Source: Bacillota bacterium | GTDB taxonomy: Bacteria; Bacillota; Clostridia; Clostridiales; Clostridiaceae | NCBI GenBank assembly: GCA_017861315.1 | Contig: JAGFXP010000002.1 | Location: forward strand, 1-64,000 | Direction of reading: 5' to 3' | Length of the DNA: 64,000 nt | Shown: positions 17,360 through 26,240 of the stretch, piece after piece | How positions within the stretch are numbered: the stretch's first letter is position 1 | Layout of the letters: the number at the start of each line of letters is the position of its first letter | The notes under the pieces: generated by a model | What the model saw: only the letters and a program-made list of their open reading frames with translations | Database searches by the model: none | What the model was told of the DNA's origin: nothing | Position numbers and translations under genes: made by a program

Positions 17360-18075
17360 GAATATTAGGTATAGACACGGCAACGGAAGCAGCCTCCTGC
17401 GCAGTGATAGACGACGGGAAAGTGCTCGGGGAGATTGTCTTCAATTACAAGAAGCAGCACAGCGTCATACTGATGGAGATGATTGACTCGATACTTAAGA
17501 ATCTGAAACTGGATATCAGCGATATAGACGGCTTTGCTGTATCGGAAGGCCCCGGCTCCTTCACCGGACTAAGGATAGGCGCCGCAGCTGTTAAAGGGCT
17601 AAGCCAGGGTACAGGAAAGCCGCTTGTCGGGATATCAACTCTAGACTCCCTCGCCTTCAACATGGCGTTCACTTCGGGTATAGTATGCCCCATAATGGAT
17701 GCGCTGAGGGGAAATGTGTATACGGCCCTATACGAATTCGAAGGCGAATCGCTGGTCAGAAAATCGGATTACCTTGCGATATCAATCGATGAGCTGATCG
17801 AGCTTCTTGACGAAAAAAGTTCACCGGTATGCTTCATAGGCGACGCCGTTCCACTTTACAGGGTCAAGCTGACCTCGAGTGTGCGCGATGCAAGATTTGC
17901 ACCTCTGCACCTCAACGTTGCCAAGGCAGCGTCCCTTGCCGAACTCGGCAGAATCAGGATGGAGGACAAGGGCGCCAATGACCTGCATGCGTTCGCTCCG
18001 TTCTACCTCAGGAAACCGCAGGCAGAACGGGAATACGAGAAAAAGCAGAAGGAGCTTCCAAATGAGCGGCTTTAG
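17356..18075 (+). CDS. tsaB: tRNA threonylcarbamoyladenosine biosynthesis protein TsaB
   Basis: TsaB (YeaZ), 239 residues, an inactive ASKHA-fold paralogue that binds TsaD and organises the t6A synthase. The phosphate-1 motif ILGIDTATEAASCAV opens the protein and VSEGPGSFTGLRIG is the family signature near residue 67. The 4-base overlap with tsaE and the 14-base overlap with rimI make a compact operon. An upstream in-frame GTG/ATG reading from 17314 lies inside tsaE and is rejected. Confidence 0.95.
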   Translation: MRILGIDTATEAASCAVIDDGKVLGEIVFNYKKQHSVILMEMIDSILKNLKLDISDIDGFAVSEGPGSFTGLRIGAAAVKGLSQGTGKPLVGISTLDSLAFNMAFTSGIVCPIMDALRGNVYTALYEFEGESLVRKSDYLAISIDELIELLDEKSSPVCFIGDAVPLYRVKLTSSVRDARFAPLHLNVAKAASLAELGRIRMEDKGANDLHAFAPFYLRKPQAEREYEKKQKELPNERL

Positions 18076-18523
18076 CATAGTGCCGCTCGTTCTCCAGCAC
18101 ATAGACGGTGTACTGGAAGTAGACAAGCTGTCCTTCTCACTCCCCTGGAGCAGGGACTCCTTTGAAGCGGAAGTTTCACGGAACGATTTCGCAAGATACG
18201 TTGTTGCGGTTTCTGACGGCAAAGTGGTCGGATACGGAGGCGTGTGGATAATTGCCGGCGAAGGCCAGATAACGAACATAGCCGTACACCCCGATTTCAG
18301 GGGAATGGGAGCAGCATGTAAAATGCTGGAGGCTCTCATCGATATATGCGTAAAAGAATCGGTCAATGACATGACCCTTGAGGTCAGGGTTTCAAACACC
18401 CCCGCGATAAATCTCTACAGGAAGTACGGATTTGTTGAGGAAGGCATAAGGAAGCAGTTCTACGAAGACAACAAGGAAGACGCCCTGATAATGTGGAAGC
18501 ATGACATGCAGCCCCGTTCATAA
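18062..18523 (+). CDS. rimI: Ribosomal protein S18-alanine N-acetyltransferase
   Basis: A 153-residue GNAT acetyltransferase. The acetyl-CoA loop reads IAVHPDFRGMGAACKML (variant of R/QxxGxG/A) and the RimI-type C-terminal motif is LEVRVSNTPAINLYRKYGF. RimI acetylates the N terminus of ribosomal protein S18; its clustering with tsaE and tsaB is common in Firmicutes. The ATG at 18062 overlaps the end of tsaB. A bidirectional terminator follows directly. Confidence 0.92.
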   Translation: MSGFSIVPLVLQHIDGVLEVDKLSFSLPWSRDSFEAEVSRNDFARYVVAVSDGKVVGYGGVWIIAGEGQITNIAVHPDFRGMGAACKMLEALIDICVKESVNDMTLEVRVSNTPAINLYRKYGFVEEGIRKQFYEDNKEDALIMWKHDMQPRS

Positions 18524-18529
18524 AAAAAC

Positions 18530-18566
18530 AAAAATCACAACGTTAATGATTTACGTTGTGATTTTT
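18530..18566. terminator. Bidirectional terminator between rimI and the diguanylate cyclase
   Basis: Stem AAAAATCACAACGT (18530-18543) with its perfect complement (18553-18566), loop of 9; the A-run and T-run at the outer ends serve both converging genes. Confidence 0.9.
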
Positions 18567-18570
18567 CGCA

Positions 18571-19920
18571 TCAATATGAAACTGTACGATTGCGTCCGGT
18601 TTCTTTTGCAGCGTACATTGCATCATCTGCAAGTTTTATCAGTTGGCTGCTGTCCGAAATATCGTTGCGCGGATACGTTGCTACCCCGATACTTATTGTA
18701 ATCTTGATATCCTGCTCTGCGTTTTTAACCGCACTGTCCATCACCATAATACGAATTCTCTCAGCAATTATGCTGGCATCGGCCTTATTCGCCCCAGGCA
18801 AAACGCAAAGAAATTCTTCTCCCCCGTATCTCATAAGCACGTCCCCTTCCCTTATGGAAGCCAGCGCAATTTTAGCAATGCTGACAAGTACATTGTCGCC
18901 AACTATATGCCCATAAGTATCATTCACACTTTTGAAGTGGTCAATATCGAACATCAAAAGTGAAATAGGAGTATTGCCTCTGATAGCTCTGCTGAATTCT
19001 TCTTTTACCCTTAATATTCCAAATCTTCTATTGTACAAACCTGTCAGTGCATCAAGAGCGGCAAGTTTCTGCATTTGATTATGGGTAACAGCATTTCTGA
19101 ATGCCAGAGAGAGACTTTGACTGAAAAATGAAAGTTTATCAATTGAATTACCCGAAAATGATGATGCGCTGACGAGTATCAGAACACCAAGGAGAATATT
19201 CTTGTATACTATGGGTTCAATCAGCAGTTCCTTTGGGTGAAATTCAACGACAACGCCATCCAGTATAATGTCACCGGGGAACTTAATTAATTGTCTTTCA
19301 AGCGTTCTCATCGTGTTCAGCACTCTTATATTGTTTTCCAAAGCTGCAGCATCTTTTATTGAATCTATTGCTTCAACAACTAAACCGCCGTTCTTTTCGA
19401 TTAAAACAGCCCCTCCGTCAGCTTTTGTATTTTTTATCAGGTGAATCAGAGTTTCACGCGACAATATATCCAGTTCCAGGTAGGATGTAAGCATTTCAGA
19501 AAAAAGCTGTATTTCAGCTTGCGTTTCCATGACCTCAGACAGTGTATTTATCAAAGTATTAAAGGATTCTGCACTTTCGCCGAATTCGTCTTCCGAATCC
19601 ACCATTATTGAGCATCTGTCAGGTGTGCACTTTTCTTCGCTTATCCCTTTTTTCTTGTTAACAAGAATGCTTTCTACATATTTCATTTTTTGAGATAGCT
19701 GTCTGATGCGCGAACCCACAGTTTTCTTAGCCAAAAAAATATTTAAGGCGCCTAAAATTATTCCGGCTAAGATACATGCAGTGAAATAAACAGGAGTTAA
19801 CGCTATTTCCTTCGGAACCCCCAAAATAATACAAAAGAACGGGAATATTACACCAATCAAAACGCCAAGGCCGACCATATATATGGCCAAATCATTAAAT
19901 ATTTTTTTTGTAATTCTCAT
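18571..19920 (-). CDS. Membrane-anchored diguanylate cyclase (GGDEF)
   Basis: A 449-residue protein with two N-terminal membrane helices (about 8-35 and 43-65), a linker and a GAF-like region (about 120-265), then a GGDEF domain. The active site is RYGGEEF and the substrate loop FDIDHFKSVNDTYGH is intact. An inhibitory RxxD site (REGD) lies five residues before GGEEF, so product feedback is expected. It should make cyclic di-GMP in response to a signal sensed by the middle domain. The ATG at 19920 has GGGAGG at 7 bases; the longer reading from 19935 is less likely. No EAL or HD-GYP partner is nearby. Confidence 0.93.
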   Translation of the reverse strand: MRITKKIFNDLAIYMVGLGVLIGVIFPFFCIILGVPKEIALTPVYFTACILAGIILGALNIFLAKKTVGSRIRQLSQKMKYVESILVNKKKGISEEKCTPDRCSIMVDSEDEFGESAESFNTLINTLSEVMETQAEIQLFSEMLTSYLELDILSRETLIHLIKNTKADGGAVLIEKNGGLVVEAIDSIKDAAALENNIRVLNTMRTLERQLIKFPGDIILDGVVVEFHPKELLIEPIVYKNILLGVLILVSASSFSGNSIDKLSFFSQSLSLAFRNAVTHNQMQKLAALDALTGLYNRRFGILRVKEEFSRAIRGNTPISLLMFDIDHFKSVNDTYGHIVGDNVLVSIAKIALASIREGDVLMRYGGEEFLCVLPGANKADASIIAERIRIMVMDSAVKNAEQDIKITISIGVATYPRNDISDSSQLIKLADDAMYAAKETGRNRTVSY

Positions 19921-20004
19921 CAACCAGCCTCCCACTTTATTAAATACAATGATTCAATTATATGTAAAATGGATAATCAATACAATCAAAATTATCAATT
20001 GCTG

Positions 20005-20048
20005 CAAAAAAATAAAAAGTCCCGGGACTTTTGCTTTCCCCCGGGACT
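20005..20048 (-). terminator. Intrinsic terminator after tyrS
   Basis: Stem AGTCCCGGG (20018-20026) with its complement at 20040-20048, followed on the minus strand by a T-rich tail (20005-20017). Confidence 0.9.
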
Positions 20049-20058
20049 GCGATTCAGA

Positions 20059-21279
20059 TTATTTAAGGATTATTCTGTTGTAGTTTTTCTTCCCTCTTCT
20101 TATCATCATGCTGCCGCCGACGAAATCCTTCAGGTCCACTGTCATGTTTGCATCCTCTACCTTTTCATCGTTCACGGTGAGTCCGCCCTGCTGGATAAGC
20201 CTTCTGGCTTCTCCCTTTGACGGCATTATCTTTGTATCAACCAGAAGGTCGACGATAGATACTCCTATCTGGTCCTTTGAGACCTCAGTTGTAGGGACCG
20301 CACTCATATCGGCTCCGCCGCCGAACAGGGCTTCCGCTGCCGCCTGAGCCTTCTGCGCTTCCTCTTCTCCGTGTATAAGCTTAGTAACCTCGAACGCCAG
20401 AACCTTCTTGGCGTCGTTTATCTCAGAACCTTCAAGGGCCCCAAGCCTTCTCACTTCATCCATCGGCAGGAACGTCAGCAGCGCAAGGCATTTCTGAACG
20501 TCCGCATCGTCAACGTTTCTGAAGTACTGGTAGAAATCATAAGGCGGAGTCTTTTCAGGATCAAGCCACAGCGCCCCCGAAACAGTTTTGCCCATCTTCT
20601 GGCCCTGGCTGTTTGTGAGTAGTGCGATCGTTACTCCGAAGGCAGGCTTCTGCAGTTTCTTTCTTACAAGCTCAACGCCGGAGATTATATTTGTCCACTG
20701 GTCGTTTCCGCCGAACTGAAGCACGCAGCCGTATCTTTCATGAAGTTCATAGAAATCGTAGCCCTGCATAAGCATGTAGTTGAACTCAAGGAATGTGAGC
20801 CCTCTCTCAAGCCTCTGCTTAACGCTCTCAGCGGAAAGCATCCTGTTTACTGAAAAATGCACGCCGATCTCCCTGAGAAAATCAACATAGTTGAGCTTCA
20901 TGAGCCAGTCAGCATTGTTCGCCATTATCGCTTTCCCGTCCGAGAAATCAAGCACCCTTTCAAACTGCTTTTTGTAACATGAAGCATTGTGGTCTATCTG
21001 TTCTTTTGTGAGCATCTTCCTCATGTCTGTCTTTCCCGAAGGATCGCCTATCATAGCCGTTCCGCCGCCCAAAAGGACGATTGGCCTGTGTCCTGCCCTC
21101 TGCATGTGGGCCATGACCATCATCTGGATGAAGCTTCCCACATGAAGGCTGTCCGCTGTAGGATCGAAGCCGATGTAGAATGTTATTTTCTCCTTTTCAA
21201 GAAGCTCCCTAAGTTCTTCCTCATGAGTGAACTGTTCAATGTAGCCTCTTTCAACCAAAACATCGATAACACTTGCCAT
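20059..21279 (-). CDS. tyrS: Tyrosyl-tRNA synthetase
   Basis: A 406-residue class I synthetase charging tRNA-Tyr. The HIGH-like motif is HVGS in the segment [14 protein letters not shown], the KMSKS-like motif is KMGKT near residue 233, and an S4 RNA-binding domain occupies the last 65 residues ([18 protein letters not shown]). It resembles the TyrZ-type branch by the KMGKT motif and length. Expression is controlled by a tyrosine T-box leader directly upstream with a canonical promoter. Confidence 0.96.
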   Translation of the reverse strand: MASVIDVLVERGYIEQFTHEEELRELLEKEKITFYIGFDPTADSLHVGSFIQMMVMAHMQRAGHRPIVLLGGGTAMIGDPSGKTDMRKMLTKEQIDHNASCYKKQFERVLDFSDGKAIMANNADWLMKLNYVDFLREIGVHFSVNRMLSAESVKQRLERGLTFLEFNYMLMQGYDFYELHERYGCVLQFGGNDQWTNIISGVELVRKKLQKPAFGVTIALLTNSQGQKMGKTVSGALWLDPEKTPPYDFYQYFRNVDDADVQKCLALLTFLPMDEVRRLGALEGSEINDAKKVLAFEVTKLIHGEEEAQKAQAAAEALFGGGADMSAVPTTEVSKDQIGVSIVDLLVDTKIMPSKGEARRLIQQGGLTVNDEKVEDANMTVDLKDFVGGSMMIRRGKKNYNRIILK

Positions 21280-21315
21280 AAAAATACCTCCTGTATATTA
21301 CTCTCTTATTTTTTT

Positions 21316-21545
21316 ATGCAAAAAAGGCAGCTCTCTCGCTTGGGGCGAAAGTCTGCCGCGGTACCACCCAAATTTATAACTCAAATATAATAACGGAATC
21401 TCACCGGCTCAGCCTACTGTAATTTCAGCCTGCAACTCGAAGGGAGTAATTTCAACGCGAAACGTTATGGGCTTTCACCTGCCGCCCACTCTCTTAAAAC
21501 CGCATTCGCACCTACTGTTGCCCTTGTCAAAGTTTTTAGATATCG
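21316..21545 (-). ncRNA. T-box leader of tyrS, tyrosine (TAC) specifier
   Basis: Minus-strand T-box with basal helix AAGGG/CCCTT, specifier TAC at 21446-21448 followed by one T before the helix, AGAGAG distal stem I, T-box motif TGGTACCGCGG, and a terminator (arms around 21326-21357) ending in a T-run. TGGT fits discriminator A of tRNA-Tyr. Confidence 0.95.
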
Positions 21546-21550
21546 AATCT

Positions 21551-21579
21551 AATATACTATAATTTTTGGTTTCAGTCAA
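21551..21579 (-). promoter_or_regulatory. Sigma-A promoter of tyrS leader
   Basis: TTGACT (21574-21579) and TATATT (21551-21556) on the minus strand, 17-base spacer, ending just before the T-box. Confidence 0.8.
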
Positions 21580-21672
21580 CCGATTTTAATCCCCAAGCAC
21601 TGCACAAAATTTACTTTTTGTGTCAGTTGTGCTAAAATTTATTTTATACTCTACAGAAAAGGAGTGTTTTCA

Positions 21673-22503
21673 ATGAACACATGGGATTTTCAATCCATAG
21701 TTGTGGGGAATGAAATAAATCTTAGCGCAATCGCCTCCCACTTCGGCATAAATAAGAAATTCAAGTGGGAAGACCCTCTTGTTCTCTCCGGCACCGCTCT
21801 GAACGGCCTGCTGAAAAACACAGAGAACAAACATGTTTATATGTACAACTTTGGATCCTTGATATTCATAAACCTGGCTTTCAATGAAATCCAGGATGTT
21901 GTGAAGTATCTTAAGACGATCGATAAAACCATCAAGATCGACAATATACAGAAGTTTTCGGACGATTACAGGCTTGAAGTCAGCCCTGAATATGAGTATT
22001 CTCTTGGCAACGAGGTGATGACAGCAAGCGTATTCGAGAAATATTACATCGATATAATCGCCATGATTCTGGCTAAGTCCATCTCGCTTGAAAAGATCGA
22101 GTATGAGACCGATATGCTGCTGGACAACATAGAGGACGTCATCGGCTTTCTTGAACAAGGAAAGCTCAACATGTCTGACAAGGAGCTGGCAAAGGCAACT
22201 GCTAAGGTAATCAGGTTCAAATACAACACAATCTCAAACCTGATGCTTTTCGAAAAGCCAAGCGCTGCATGGACTAATGAAGACATTGAAAAGTTTTTCA
22301 TGGAATTGATGAATCTTTTCGACATTGAGGACAGATACTCGAAGATAACCCGCAAAACGGAGATCCTCAGGAACATCACTGAAGTTTTCGGCTCCCTGAG
22401 CCACGAGAAGAGAGCCACAAAGCTTGAAGTAATTGTAGTAGTCCTGATCCTTTTCGAGGTCATACTGGCTCTGATAGAATTCTTCTCGCCATTTTACCAC
22501 TAA
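21673..22503 (+). CDS. DUF155 / RMND1-Rmd1 family protein, copy 1
   Basis: A 276-residue protein of the DUF155 family (yeast Rmd1, human RMND1, bacterial homologues). The central YNFGSLIFIN strand, the VLAKS-like helix (MILAKSISLEKIE), LFEKPSAAW near residue 200 and a C-terminal membrane helix (about 253-272) after KRATKLEVI fit the family. In mitochondria the family supports translation and contact structures; the bacterial role is not established. The ATG at 21673 follows AAAAGGAG at 8 bases. A close paralogue follows 38 bases downstream with a near-identical leader (GGAGTGTTTTnAATGAA), so the duplication includes the ribosome site. Confidence 0.85.
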   Translation: MNTWDFQSIVVGNEINLSAIASHFGINKKFKWEDPLVLSGTALNGLLKNTENKHVYMYNFGSLIFINLAFNEIQDVVKYLKTIDKTIKIDNIQKFSDDYRLEVSPEYEYSLGNEVMTASVFEKYYIDIIAMILAKSISLEKIEYETDMLLDNIEDVIGFLEQGKLNMSDKELAKATAKVIRFKYNTISNLMLFEKPSAAWTNEDIEKFFMELMNLFDIEDRYSKITRKTEILRNITEVFGSLSHEKRATKLEVIVVVLILFEVILALIEFFSPFYH

Positions 22504-22541
22504 AATTCCAGGCTGGATTCTGCCGCGAAGGAGTGTTTTAA

Positions 22542-23372
22542 ATGAATTTATGGAAATTTAAGTCCGTGGTTTTAGGCAGCGAAATCAACCTGAACGACAT
22601 AGCCTCTCACTTCGGAATAAAAAAGAAATTCAAATGGGAGGACCCTCTGATCCTTTCAGAAAGCGCACTGAAGGGAATCCTCAGGGAAGTCGAAACAAAA
22701 TGCGTGTATATTTACTACTTCGGTTCGCTGGTGTTTATAAACATGGAATTCCACGACATCCAGGATATAGTCAAATATCTGAAAACCATCGACAAATCGC
22801 TTAAGATCGACAACATTAATGAGTATTCTGACGACTACAGGCTTGAAGTCAGCCCTGAATATGAGTATTCTCTCGGCAACGAGGTGATGACAGCCAGCGT
22901 ATACGAGAGCTACTATCCGGATATCATCTCCATGGTGCTGGCAAAATCAGTTTCTCTTGACAAGATAGGACATGAGACAGATAACCTGCTGGACAACATA
23001 GAGGATGTAATTGGCTATCTTGAACGCGGAAACTTCAACATTTCAGACAAGCAGCTGGCAAAAACCTCGGCAAGGGTAATAAGGTTCGAATACAACACCA
23101 TAGCAAACCTGATGCTTTTCGAGAAGCCGAGCGCAGCCTGGTACAACGAGGATATAGATAAATTCTACCTCGAAATGGTTGCCCTGTTTGATATCGAGGA
23201 CAGATACTCGAAGATAACGCACAAAACAGAAATGTTAAAGGATATAACAGATGTCTTCGGTTCCCTTACGCATGAAAAAAGGGCAACCAGGCTGGAAATA
23301 ATGGTAATAATCCTGATAGCTGTTTCCATCTCAATATCCCTTCTCGAATTATTCACTAAATATTTCCTGTAA
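22542..23372 (+). CDS. DUF155 / RMND1-Rmd1 family protein, copy 2
   Basis: Also 276 residues, collinear with copy 1 with no indels that I can see and long identical blocks (for example SPEYEYSLGNEVMTAS, LMLFEKPSAAW, DIEDRYSKIT). The strand reads YYFGSLVFIN and the C-terminal membrane helix (about 254-272) is preserved while its sequence has diverged. Co-transcription with copy 1 is very likely because no promoter or terminator lies between them; a hairpin follows. Two similar subunits suggest a hetero-oligomer or dosage role; this is inference. Confidence 0.85.
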   Translation: MNLWKFKSVVLGSEINLNDIASHFGIKKKFKWEDPLILSESALKGILREVETKCVYIYYFGSLVFINMEFHDIQDIVKYLKTIDKSLKIDNINEYSDDYRLEVSPEYEYSLGNEVMTASVYESYYPDIISMVLAKSVSLDKIGHETDNLLDNIEDVIGYLERGNFNISDKQLAKTSARVIRFEYNTIANLMLFEKPSAAWYNEDIDKFYLEMVALFDIEDRYSKITHKTEMLKDITDVFGSLTHEKRATRLEIMVIILIAVSISISLLELFTKYFL

Positions 23373-23378
23373 AAATTA

Positions 23379-23412
23379 AGGCTGGATATTAATCCAGCCT
23401 CTTATATTTTCA
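23379..23412 (+). terminator. Terminator after the DUF155 pair
   Basis: Nine-bp perfect stem AGGCTGGAT (23379-23387) with 23392-23400, 4-base loop, followed by a T-rich but interrupted tail. Confidence 0.65.
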
Positions 23413-23436
23413 ATTATTTTCAATCCCTAAGTATTC

Positions 23437-23844
23437 CTATGCAACATATTTCTTTATTATATCCGGCATATCTTCCATTTCATTGATATTGATGTAAAAA
23501 TCCACGCCTTTGTCGATGGATATTTTTTCCAATTGGGAAAATAAATGTGCCGCATCTTCACTGCCGACATCTACGATATTAGATAGCCCGTCAACAAAAA
23601 TACTGTCGATATCATAGTCTTCGGAGATTATGCCGCACAAAAATCCATAGAAACTATTCCCTTTTTTAAGATCGAACTCGCCAGCATCAACAAATCTGAT
23701 AGACTTGTCCAATTGAAGCAGCGGTCTTTTGTCACCGTCGATGTAGACAATGTGCCCTTTGCTTTCTGAAACTTTATCGTTAGCCATCCCTATAAGTGCT
23801 TTGGTTTTGCCGGAACCTCTTTTGCCGCAGAATACTTGAATCAT
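23437..23844 (-). CDS. Small P-loop ATPase of unknown function
   Basis: A 135-residue protein starting with a Walker A motif (VFCGKRGSGKTKALI), with a hydrophobic strand ending in Asp (DSIFVDGLSNI, probable Walker B) near residue 90. It looks like a minimal RecA/KAP-like NTPase core without extra domains. Two ATGs (23847, 23844) follow AAGGGGTGG; 23844 has better spacing. It lies 91 bases after the AlbA_2 regulator on the same strand and may be its operon partner. I do not recognise a specific family. Confidence 0.65.
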   Translation of the reverse strand: MIQVFCGKRGSGKTKALIGMANDKVSESKGHIVYIDGDKRPLLQLDKSIRFVDAGEFDLKKGNSFYGFLCGIISEDYDIDSIFVDGLSNIVDVGSEDAAHLFSQLEKISIDKGVDFYININEMEDMPDIIKKYVA

Positions 23845-23935
23845 CATTACCACCCCTTGAAAATATTTAGGCGTTAACCTCACTTAAAATTATATAATAT
23901 TCAGAATATTAATTCAAAGCTTATATTCAGCCAAT

Positions 23936-25093
23936 TCAACTCTTTTTATGCTTAATTCGGCTGATACCGGGGAATATTACTTTAAAGCTGTCTTCTGCAA
24001 AATTATTCACAAATATTACGCGGCCTATATTTTTGAACAGCTTTTTCATTCTGTTTATCCCCTTATCCGCCAGCAGCAGCCTGTCCTTAGGGTCTATCGC
24101 TACCATCTTTTCATAGATCCACATGTTGCGCTTTTTATAGCTGTTATTAGGAGCGCTCTTGCTGTCTGCAAAGAGACCGGGGCTGACTACGCTTACGCTG
24201 TTGCTGTCGATGATCACAGAAATCTCCTTTGAATAATCGGTATAATCCCTGTATATTACCGCATTCATAACCGCCTCATGCAGAGCCCCGACAGGATATT
24301 CCTCCGGAAGCGACCGACGCAGTATCTCCTCGCTTTTGTCAATCATATCAAGGAGGTCTCCCTGGACTATAATATCATCAACAGCTTTCCCCTCTATTCT
24401 ATTCACAATCCTGATCATATTGTGCGGGATATAGAGCGAATTTGTCTTGGAAAATACAAGAAGACCCCCAAGCGTCGCCATAAGTGTCCCGCTTTCCTTG
24501 TCCAGATGGATGATTGAAGCGGACTCCAGCAGCTCTAGCCTGTTTTCATCATTTATCGCAAGGCCCTTTGAATCGAAATACGCCTTAATGAGCCCTTCGT
24601 CCAGAGCGTCCGGGCTGCTGTTTACAACAGGGAATGTCTCCACGTTCAGGTTCAGGCTGTCCTGGAGCGCTTCTATGATCTCCTGCTTCCTCATGATATC
24701 CGTAGTCGATCCCCGCCTTATATAGAAAGCACCGGTTTCACGCACCTGGTATGGCTTGTGCGGTCCGTCATAAATGTTGATTATGCCAAGTGTTTTCTTG
24801 TCGTAATCAACATATTCCAGGGAAACAGGGATAGGCGGTTCGCTCCTGGAGGTGATTATCTGCTGAATCTGCTCCTCGGTTATCCCCAGATCTTCAACTC
24901 CTACTACTTTCTTTGTCTTGTCCTCTATTCCTATGATTATGTACCCTCTTCCGCCCTTTGAATTTGCTATGGCGCAGACGTCCTTTGCAAGCTCCTTGCG
25001 CCCGCTTTCCAATTGCAAGTCTATAGTCAGCTTGAAATCAAGCTTTGGCCCTTCCGGCCTTTTTATGAGATTGCTCAATCTTTTACTATCCAT
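23936..25093 (-). CDS. AlbA_2 (Schlafen-type) domain regulator with ATP-binding C-terminal domain
   Basis: A 385-residue protein. Residues 10-125 match the AlbA_2 DNA/RNA-binding domain (GPKLDFKLT, then KDVCAIANSKGGRGYIIIGIEDKT and a late YIRRGSTT). The second half contains HEAVMNAVIYRDY, the N-box-like helix of the GHKL-type ATP-binding fold found in this family. Such proteins are usually annotated as putative transcriptional regulators, sometimes tied to stress or mobile elements. Start is ATG 25093, with weak ribosome site. It could regulate the downstream small P-loop gene; no target is visible. Confidence 0.8.
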   Translation of the reverse strand: MDSKRLSNLIKRPEGPKLDFKLTIDLQLESGRKELAKDVCAIANSKGGRGYIIIGIEDKTKKVVGVEDLGITEEQIQQIITSRSEPPIPVSLEYVDYDKKTLGIINIYDGPHKPYQVRETGAFYIRRGSTTDIMRKQEIIEALQDSLNLNVETFPVVNSSPDALDEGLIKAYFDSKGLAINDENRLELLESASIIHLDKESGTLMATLGGLLVFSKTNSLYIPHNMIRIVNRIEGKAVDDIIVQGDLLDMIDKSEEILRRSLPEEYPVGALHEAVMNAVIYRDYTDYSKEISVIIDSNSVSVVSPGLFADSKSAPNNSYKKRNMWIYEKMVAIDPKDRLLLADKGINRMKKLFKNIGRVIFVNNFAEDSFKVIFPGISRIKHKKS

Positions 25094-25205
25094 GAATATA
25101 ACCTCGTGTCGTATCGCATAATTTACTTCCTACTATCATTATAATACAATAATCAGAAAATATTACAAAATTTAAATAAATAAAGCAAAACGACCAATAA
25201 AAATG

Positions 25206-25233
25206 TTGTTTTTTGATAACGATGTGGTATAAT
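25206..25233 (+). promoter_or_regulatory. Promoter of the zinc-ribbon gene
   Basis: TATAAT (25228-25233) with an extended TGG in front; TTGTTT (25206-25211) is 16 bases upstream. It gives a leader of about 125 bases before the start codon. Confidence 0.55.
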
Positions 25234-25239
25234 AACTTC

Positions 25240-25362
25240 ATGGGCAACGCCCTAAAACATTTACATATAGGTCGATTTTTTCAAGGTACATAACACTCCT
25301 TCATCATAGGAGCTGAGATCCAAGAAACAAATTAGTCCTATGATATTTGAGGAGGTTTATTA
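25240..25362 (+). promoter_or_regulatory. Structured 5' leader of the zinc-ribbon gene
   Basis: A long untranslated leader for a 54-residue protein. It can form a 9-bp perfect stem between ATCATAGGA (25303-25311) and TCCTATGAT (25336-25344), ending just before the GAGGAGG ribosome site (25348-25354). It could modulate ribosome access; I do not recognise a known riboswitch class. Confidence 0.45.
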
Positions 25363-25364
25363 AA

Positions 25365-25529
25365 ATGGCTGACAAAACAATCGTATGCAAAGACTGTGGA
25401 AAAGATTTCGTATTTACAGAAGGTGAACAGGCTTTCTACAAAGAAAAAGGATTTGAAAACGATCCAGTAAGATGCCCTGACTGCAGAAGAGCTAGAAAAA
25501 ACGAAAAGAACAGCAGAGGCAGAGACTAG
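25365..25529 (+). CDS. Small zinc-ribbon protein
   Basis: A 54-residue protein with CxxC pairs at C8/C11 and C37/C40, the pattern of the small probable zinc-ribbon family widespread in Clostridia (VCKDCGKDFVFTEGEQ..., then RCPDCRRARK and a basic tail). The cysteine spacing and basic C terminus suggest zinc-dependent nucleic-acid or ribosome contact; function is not known. The GAGGAGG ribosome site is very strong and codon use is biased, consistent with high expression. It has its own promoter, long leader and terminator, so it is monocistronic. Confidence 0.9.
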   Translation: MADKTIVCKDCGKDFVFTEGEQAFYKEKGFENDPVRCPDCRRARKNEKNSRGRD

Positions 25530-25535
25530 TATTTT

Positions 25536-25561
25536 AAAGAGAGGTTATCCTCTCTTTTTGT
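25536..25561 (+). terminator. Terminator after the zinc-ribbon gene
   Basis: Stem AAAGAGAGG (25536-25544) with CCTCTCTTT (25549-25557), 4-base loop, T-run after it. Confidence 0.9.
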
Positions 25562-25607
25562 TTTTATACAGGATTTTTTTGTAAAAGTTGCCAGGGGTGG
25601 TGAGATT

Positions 25608-26213
25608 ATGGCTAAACTCGGCAGGTCATTTTACCTGAACGATACTGCAACAGTTGCCAGGCAGCTTCTGGGTAAGCTGCTGGTTAGCGAAGCACGCGGA
25701 AAAAGGGTTTCAGGCATAATTGTTGAAACAGAGGCCTATCTGGGGATAGACGACAGGGCAGCCCATTCCTTCGGCGGGAGGAAAACCCGCAGGAACGAAG
25801 CCATGTATGCCTTGGGCGGCCACGCCTATGTTTATTTCATTTACGGCATGTATTTCTGCTTCAATGCTGTGACAGGCCAGGAAGGAGTGCCCGAGGCTGT
25901 TCTTATACGCGCTCTGGAGCCGGTGGAAGGCCTTGATTTCATGGCAGCGGAAAGATTTAATACTGATTATGCAAAACTAAGCAGCCGCCAGAAAATAAAC
26001 CTGACCAACGGTCCCGGGAAACTGTGCATGGCCCTCTCCATCGACAGAAGCCTGAACGGTGAGGATCTATGCGGAGACAAGCTCTACATAGAGGACCGGC
26101 CAGTCTCGCCTGAAGTATGCTCGGGCAAGAGGATCGGCATAGATTATGCCGGAGAAGACAGGGATCTCCCGCTGCGGTTCTATATCAAAAACAACAGGTT
26201 TGTCTCAAAATAG
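25608..26213 (+). CDS. 3-methyladenine DNA glycosylase (AAG/MPG type)
   Basis: A 201-residue alkylpurine glycosylase of the mammalian MPG/AAG fold, excising alkylated and deaminated purines in base-excision repair. Diagnostic segments are GRSFYLNDTATVARQLLGKLL, the catalytic IVETEAYLG glutamate region, the YVYFIYGMYFCFN block and the TNGPGKLCMAL motif. ATG at 25608 follows GGGGTGG. It heads a run with the GIY-YIG gene (27 bases later) and the MerR gene. Confidence 0.93.
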   Translation: MAKLGRSFYLNDTATVARQLLGKLLVSEARGKRVSGIIVETEAYLGIDDRAAHSFGGRKTRRNEAMYALGGHAYVYFIYGMYFCFNAVTGQEGVPEAVLIRALEPVEGLDFMAAERFNTDYAKLSSRQKINLTNGPGKLCMALSIDRSLNGEDLCGDKLYIEDRPVSPEVCSGKRIGIDYAGEDRDLPLRFYIKNNRFVSK

Positions 26214-26240
26214 CAGCAGGCATCTCCAGGAGGAATCGCT

